Shown: one piece after another, positions 59,786 through 64,000 of the stretch
Layout: each line of letters begins with the position of its first letter
Numbering within the stretch: position 1 is the first letter of the stretch
Assembly (NCBI GenBank): GCA_015064155.1
Contig: SVST01000011.1
Coordinates: 1 to 64,000 of the forward strand
Reading direction: 5' to 3'
Source of the DNA: Oscillospiraceae bacterium
GTDB taxonomy: Bacteria > Bacillota > Clostridia > Oscillospirales > CAG-272
DNA: 64,000 nt
Translations under genes and position numbers: made by a program
The notes under the pieces: model-generated
What the model was told of the DNA's origin: nothing
Seen by the model: only the letters and a program-made list of their open reading frames with translations
Database searches by the model: none

Positions 59786-62700
59786 TCAACGGAATTTAAA
59801 CTCGGTATAGATCGCAGGGTGGTCGGACGGCATACCCATTACCATCGAGCTGTTCCAAAGCTTGTTCAGGAAAGTATGCTCAAAGCAGTTGTTGTAGTAC
59901 GAAACCTCGATCTGTTCGGGATGATTGGTAAAGAACCAGTCGATGTTTCGGTACTGTCTGTACGCATAGTCGGCGAGCTCGTCAAGCGACGTCATCGGCA
60001 TCACGTCGTTCTCCTTGTACAGCGCGATGGGAGTCGAATCCGCCGTAGAGTTCATGTCACCCGTGACGAAAATCGGCATATCCGCACCCACGCGGGTCTT
60101 CAATTCGGAAAGCAACACCTGAACCTGCGCGATCTGCACCTCTGCCACGAAATCCAGGTGGACGTTGACAACGGTAAAGGTCTTGCCCGTGTTGCGGTCG
60201 GTCAGGGTTGCGTAGGTCGCACAGCGAGCAAAATTGGAGCCGGTGTAAACGCTGCCCGACACGTTCACCTTTTCGGGCTCCGACAGCCAGAAGGTTCCCG
60301 AACGCGATTCGTCTACCGTAAAGCGATCCTTTGCGTAAAGAATCACCGAATAGGATGCCTTACCGTTGGTATTGGCATCTCCGGGCACCCATCTGGGAAG
60401 TCCCCAGTAAACACCGTAGTAACCGTCACCCGTAAAGCACTTGTTGTTGACGTCGGATTTCATCACGTCGTCGTCCGCGGGATCGTCTTCAAACTTCACC
60501 TCGGGCTTGACCGCATAGTCGTTCAGGAAATCATCCAAAAATCCCGCCCACGGCTCTTGGAAGGTCAGAAGATCGGGCAGATAATCCACGATCAGATTCC
60601 ACTCCGCCTTTTTGATATAGGAGTTGTCCTTGGCTCCCATGTTGTACGCCATCAGGGTCAGCTCGTCGTCCACGGGGACCGCAACCTCGCCGTCAAAGCG
60701 CCACGAGCCCTCTCCTGCCAGCATCCGTGCCTCCATGGTATCGATAAAGTACGAGATCGATTCGGAAAGCTGGGCAGTATCAAGGCCCGCGATCACAATC
60801 TCGTTCCACGCGCTTTGCGTGCAAAGGGTACGTCCCTTGACGGTCACCGTCGTTTGGGTGGTGTTGCCGATCAAAATTTTTGCGGATTTCGAACAAGACT
60901 GCGTATCGGACAGCACGGGAATGGAGATACCCGTCAGCTTGGCAATTTCACTCGACAGACGCGTTGCCAAAAGCGATTCGCAGAGCTTGTCGGAGCTTGC
61001 GTATACAATGGCATAGTCGGAAAGAAGCGTCCCGTTGAGTACCATCGGCTCGATGCGGTAGTTCTCGTTTTGGCAGGATACCGTGCGTGTTTTTCCCACG
61101 TATTCGACACCGTCCTTGCCAACGGCAAAGGGCGTTATTTCGATCACCGCGCCGTCATTGACGGGAATCCCGGTCAGCGTAACGGCACAGAGGTATTTAC
61201 TTGCCAAGGAATCAGCTGTGATCTCGGTGATCGTGCCGGTTTTGGAAACCGCGTTGAGCGACGTATACACCGTGTCGGTGGTAAGCGTCTTCTTCTCGCT
61301 GCGTCCGTTTACGTGCAGCATCAAATAAAAGCCAATCGATTGGTAGGCATCCAACGCACCGATCCCAGCCGCGAAACGAACGTCCGCACATCCGTCGGTC
61401 ACCGTCAGGCTCTGCTGAATACCGCGCAAAATCGGCTCGGCGGCAACCAGGTAAGCATCACCGTCGGAGGCATCCGCTTCGACGAACGAAACACCGCAAA
61501 GCGACGACATTTTTGAGAGTTCCGTGTATTTGGTTTCATCTGTGATCTTGGTAATTCCGTCGGCAACCGTTTCTGCATTCCCGATATAGCCGACACCCGA
61601 TACGGTATAGGGAACAATGCTCCAGCTTTTTCCGCTGTAAGAGCCTGCCTGCAAGGTATAATTTCCTGCATTGTGCGGAGCCAAAACGTCGGTTCCCACA
61701 GCCGAGGAAATCACACCTGCGGCATATCCGCCCGTGATCACTCCGCTTGAGAGCATTCCCGCAAAGTTCCCCGCGTAGCCCGCGGAGGAGGTAATTTTAC
61801 CCACGTTGATGCAATCGGTCACCTCGGCGCGGTAGGTAACGGGCGATGCGGCACCGATCATGCCGCCCGCGTAAACCGTGCCGTTTACCGTGCCGTAGTT
61901 GACGCAGTTTTCAAAGGTATAGAATACGTAGTTGGAGGTCGGTCCGTTGGTATCGTAGTCGTGTGAACTTGCAACAAGTCCGCCGGCGCGATCCCCTGCG
62001 GTAATGCTTCCGTAATTGATGCAGTTGTAGAAAACGCGCAAATGATCTCCGCCTTGGTCTGCCTTGTTGGTCGCGCGACCCAAAAGACCGCCCGCCATGC
62101 TGCCGTAGCCGCTACCGGTGGAGGTGATGTTGCCGTAATTCTTACAGTTGGTGTAATACATGGAATTGGCACCGGTTCCGACGTTTCCGACGAAGCCTCC
62201 CACGCAGGAGGGTCCCGTTACGTCGGCAAGGTTGATACAGTTCGTGAAGCGGGAATTTCCGCCGCCTCCCTGCCCTACGACACCGCCCGTGTGAGAGCTT
62301 GCCCCCGTAACCGTTCCGTAGGTCACGCAATCGGTCATCACAAGATCTCCGCCCGAGATCTCTCCGATCCAACCTCCAAAGAGGCTGCCCGAAGAGGCCG
62401 TCAGATCGGCAGACAAACGGCATCCGTAAAACGATGCGACACAGGTAAGGGTCGTATAAAGACCGCCCATTTTGCTACCCGTCAGACCGCTTCCCTGCAA
62501 GAAGAAATCCACGTTTTGGTAGATAATTTCACAGGTGTCCGCAGATGCCTCCGCAAACAAGGAGTTTCCGGCCGTGAGAATCATCGGTGAATCCTCGGTT
62601 CCGAAGCCGATGTTTCGGATGTAGCTCGTGGCCTTCCCCGTGGAGGTTCCCGCCGCATATTTGAACAGCGGGGCGGTTCGGTTGTCCGAATAGATCAGCG

Positions 62701-62953
62701 AAAAGCCGTTACCGTCGAGAAGCGTTCCCGGCTTGACGGTAACCGTCCCCGAAAAGGACGAGTCTAACGCGATATCGTTTTTCAGAAGAATATTGCCTCC
62801 CGAGGACAATGCGTTATACAGCTGCTGTGCCGTGGAAACGACGGTATAGGAAACACCGTCCACGGTTTCTGCTGCAGTAGCAACCCCAACCGGGAAGAGC
62901 GCGACCACCATGGTCAGCACCAAAAGAAACGGTAAAAAATGCTTTTTGAACAT
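59786..62953 (-). CDS. Secreted beta-helix plus EEP protein, paralogue C
   Basis: 1055 aa from ATG 62953 (AAAGGAG upstream). Signal peptide MFKKHFLPFLLVLTMVVALFPVGVATAAE. Domains as in B: beta-helix region (AGGLLGRATN, AGGLVASSHD), Ig-like region (LRGIQQSLTVTDGCADVRFAA), LLATRLSSEIAKLTGISIPV, and EEP motifs AYNMGAKD, FQEPWAGF, VVNVHLDFV, VTGDMNST and SDHPAIY. First gene of the B-C pair, under the promoter at 62999-63027. Closer to B than to A. Confidence 0.85.
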   Translation of the reverse strand: MFKKHFLPFLLVLTMVVALFPVGVATAAETVDGVSYTVVSTAQQLYNALSSGGNILLKNDIALDSSFSGTVTVKPGTLLDGNGFSLIYSDNRTAPLFKYAAGTSTGKATSYIRNIGFGTEDSPMILTAGNSLFAEASADTCEIIYQNVDFFLQGSGLTGSKMGGLYTTLTCVASFYGCRLSADLTASSGSLFGGWIGEISGGDLVMTDCVTYGTVTGASSHTGGVVGQGGGGNSRFTNCINLADVTGPSCVGGFVGNVGTGANSMYYTNCKNYGNITSTGSGYGSMAGGLLGRATNKADQGGDHLRVFYNCINYGSITAGDRAGGLVASSHDYDTNGPTSNYVFYTFENCVNYGTVNGTVYAGGMIGAASPVTYRAEVTDCINVGKITSSAGYAGNFAGMLSSGVITGGYAAGVISSAVGTDVLAPHNAGNYTLQAGSYSGKSWSIVPYTVSGVGYIGNAETVADGITKITDETKYTELSKMSSLCGVSFVEADASDGDAYLVAAEPILRGIQQSLTVTDGCADVRFAAGIGALDAYQSIGFYLMLHVNGRSEKKTLTTDTVYTSLNAVSKTGTITEITADSLASKYLCAVTLTGIPVNDGAVIEITPFAVGKDGVEYVGKTRTVSCQNENYRIEPMVLNGTLLSDYAIVYASSDKLCESLLATRLSSEIAKLTGISIPVLSDTQSCSKSAKILIGNTTQTTVTVKGRTLCTQSAWNEIVIAGLDTAQLSESISYFIDTMEARMLAGEGSWRFDGEVAVPVDDELTLMAYNMGAKDNSYIKKAEWNLIVDYLPDLLTFQEPWAGFLDDFLNDYAVKPEVKFEDDPADDDVMKSDVNNKCFTGDGYYGVYWGLPRWVPGDANTNGKASYSVILYAKDRFTVDESRSGTFWLSEPEKVNVSGSVYTGSNFARCATYATLTDRNTGKTFTVVNVHLDFVAEVQIAQVQVLLSELKTRVGADMPIFVTGDMNSTADSTPIALYKENDVMPMTSLDELADYAYRQYRNIDWFFTNHPEQIEVSYYNNCFEHTFLNKLWNSSMVMGMPSDHPAIYTEFKFR

Positions 62954-62998
62954 ACGAACTCCTTTCAAGCATCAAGCCGAATAAATGCAACCACACTA

Positions 62999-63027
62999 AT
63001 CATACAACAAAATCCTCTAAAAATCAA
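62999..63027 (-). promoter_or_regulatory. Promoter of the paralogue C-B pair
   Basis: Minus-strand TTGATT (63022-63027), 17-bp spacer, TATGAT (62999-63004), about 45 nt before the ATG at 62953. Confidence 0.7.
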
Positions 63028-63207
63028 CCTTTATTTATCTTTTTCTTGTAAAAATTAGAAAAAAAGGGGCAAAAGTGCAGCCGACGTCCGAGCTTCGAAC
63101 CGTATAATCCTCCAAAAAACAACCATACTAATGCCAGCCGGAGCAATCTTGAAAACCGAAGCCGCCCTGCGGCGGGTAATCTTCCGGTTCGGAAAGGAGA
63201 AAGGCTT

Positions 63208-63423
63208 ATGATCATGGATCGAATCGCTCTGATCTTAACCGTCATCGGTGCTTTGAACTGGGGAAGCATCGGTCTGTTCCAATTTGATATCGTGGCTTGG
63301 ATCTGCGGCGGACAATCGTCGCTTTTGTCGCGTGTGATCTATACCTTGGTTGGATTGGCAGGCATTTGGTGTATCTCGCTTGTGTTCCGCGCACGCAAGA
63401 CCTTCGACGAAATCGAAGAGTAA
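63208..63423 (+). CDS. DUF378 small membrane protein
   Basis: 71 aa; GGAG 8 nt before the ATG. Two membrane helices (IALILTVIGALNWGSIGLF and VIYTLVGLAGIWCISLVF) with the DUF378 pattern ALNWGSIGLFxxDIVAWICGGQSSxxSRVIYxLVG. Function not known. Its own terminator follows. It is divergent from the EEP genes. Confidence 0.9.
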   Translation: MIMDRIALILTVIGALNWGSIGLFQFDIVAWICGGQSSLLSRVIYTLVGLAGIWCISLVFRARKTFDEIEE

Positions 63424-63446
63424 GCATCAAAAAACAGTATACAAAA

Positions 63447-63498
63447 GACCGACCGATCCCCACGGTGTATTTCCGATACCTCCCTTGATCGGTCGGTC
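63447..63498 (+). terminator. Terminator after the DUF378 gene
   Basis: GACCGACCGATC / GATCGGTCGGTC, a perfect 12-bp stem with a 28-nt loop, followed by ATTCTTG. Confidence 0.7.
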
Positions 63499-63614
63499 AT
63501 TCTTGTATCAAGGGGTGTCAAACGCAAAAAACGACGTTTTTTTCAAAAAGGGTGGATTTTTGATCGCAGCTTTGGTATAATAAAAGCATCACCCCAAAAG
63601 GACGGTATCAGCCC

Positions 63615-64000
63615 ATGAAACTTTTTCCCATCGTATACGCTCGCTCCACGCTTCCCGAAAGCATGATCTTTGAAAACGGCAGAAAGGACCGAACGCGCCC
63701 GATTGCGTTCATCCTCTACTACGTCGAATCCGAAAACCGACGCATTTTGATCGACGCGGGATGCGACAGCATGCCGGGCTTTGAGATGCAAGACTTTATC
63801 GGACCTCTTGCGGCGCTTGAAGGGCACGGGATTTCCAAACACGGGATCACCGACGTCATTCTGACGCACGCACATCACGACCACGCGCAGGGGGCTATGC
63901 ACTTCCCGCACGCGCGGATATACGTCCATCGGGATGCCTACCCGCGAGCCAAACGCTACATATCCCCCGCCGGCGAGCTGCATCTGTTCGACAGTGCCGT
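63615..64000 (+). CDS. MBL-fold metallo-hydrolase (5' part)
   Basis: Open to the window edge and so absent from the ORF track. From ATG 63615 (AAAGGA upstream): MKLFPIVYARSTLPESMIFENG, then IAFILYYVESENRRILIDAGCD, and the zinc-binding motif THAHHDHAQG (HxHxDH type), followed by ARIYVHRDAYPRAKRY. Similar to the AHL-lactonase or GloB-like branch of the metallo-beta-lactamase superfamily; substrate unknown. A TATAAT lies about 40 nt upstream. Confidence 0.8.
   Translation, partial: MKLFPIVYARSTLPESMIFENGRKDRTRPIAFILYYVESENRRILIDAGCDSMPGFEMQDFIGPLAALEGHGISKHGITDVILTHAHHDHAQGAMHFPHARIYVHRDAYPRAKRYISPAGELHLFDSA

Overview
The window reads as a chromosomal segment of an anaerobic, spore-lineage Firmicute (class Clostridia, probably a gut commensal). 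The evidence is the Gram-positive form of ribosomal protein S12 (with the 13-residue insertion), a SpoVT-type AbrB regulator, the miaB-ylbF-mutS-mutL and tsaD-rimI-rex neighbourhoods, lipoproteins with Clostridia-style lipoboxes, AGGAGG-type ribosome binding sites, and many near-consensus sigma-A promoters (TTGACA, 17 bp, TATAAT). No rRNA, tRNA, CRISPR array or prophage was seen.

Layout. 1-2.7 kb: str operon (rpsL, rpsG, fusA, minus strand, fusA running off the left edge). 3-9.9 kb: cell-envelope proteins: a Cys-repeat membrane protein, a 1140-aa multi-module lipoprotein, and a three-gene unit (cohesin-domain protein, 42-aa peptide, lipoprotein with an 18-bp tandem repeat). 10-16 kb: a five-gene oxidoreductase operon with a divergent AraC regulator sharing overlapping promoters. 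16-20.7 kb: intergenic repeats, a solitary MazF toxin, an XRE regulator, wecB, a nucleotidyltransferase-like gene, and a tandemly duplicated 270-bp array of stem-loops. 20.7-26 kb: glnA, a small membrane protein, a GH2 glycosidase, tgt. 26-39.3 kb: a long minus-strand housekeeping block (mutL, mutS, ylbF-like, miaB, dnaC/dnaI-like, dnaD-like, rex, tsaD, rimI, a YwlE-type phosphatase, a lipoprotein, comEB), with a cluster of DnaA boxes between rex and tsaD. 39.4-43.3 kb: two overlapping CNNM/CorC-type transporter genes and nagB. 43.4-46.6 kb: a putative glycosidase plus FAD oxidoreductase pair. 46.7-49 kb: an AT-rich Fic gene between two 149-bp direct repeats that are the 5' end of spoVT, so that one truncated and one intact spoVT start flank it. 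49-63 kb: three paralogous secreted proteins of about 1060 aa ending in an endonuclease/exonuclease/phosphatase domain, around a plus-strand serine dehydratase, M20 peptidase and CapA-like gene set. 63-64 kb: a DUF378 protein and the start of a metallo-beta-lactamase-fold hydrolase.

How it fits together. The core blocks are translation, DNA repair, replication loading and redox sensing. The accessory parts point to glycan use (GH2, nagB, cohesin domain, GH42-like protein, large secreted proteins), envelope display, and regulated stress or defence (MazF, XRE, Fic). The best candidates for something undescribed are the Fic cassette that duplicates the spoVT 5' end, the secreted triple-paralog phosphodiesterase family, the stem-loop tandem repeat, and a DnaA-box cluster in a position that, from memory, matches one in Bacillus subtilis.

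All functional calls are by reading translated motifs; no search or structure prediction was run.
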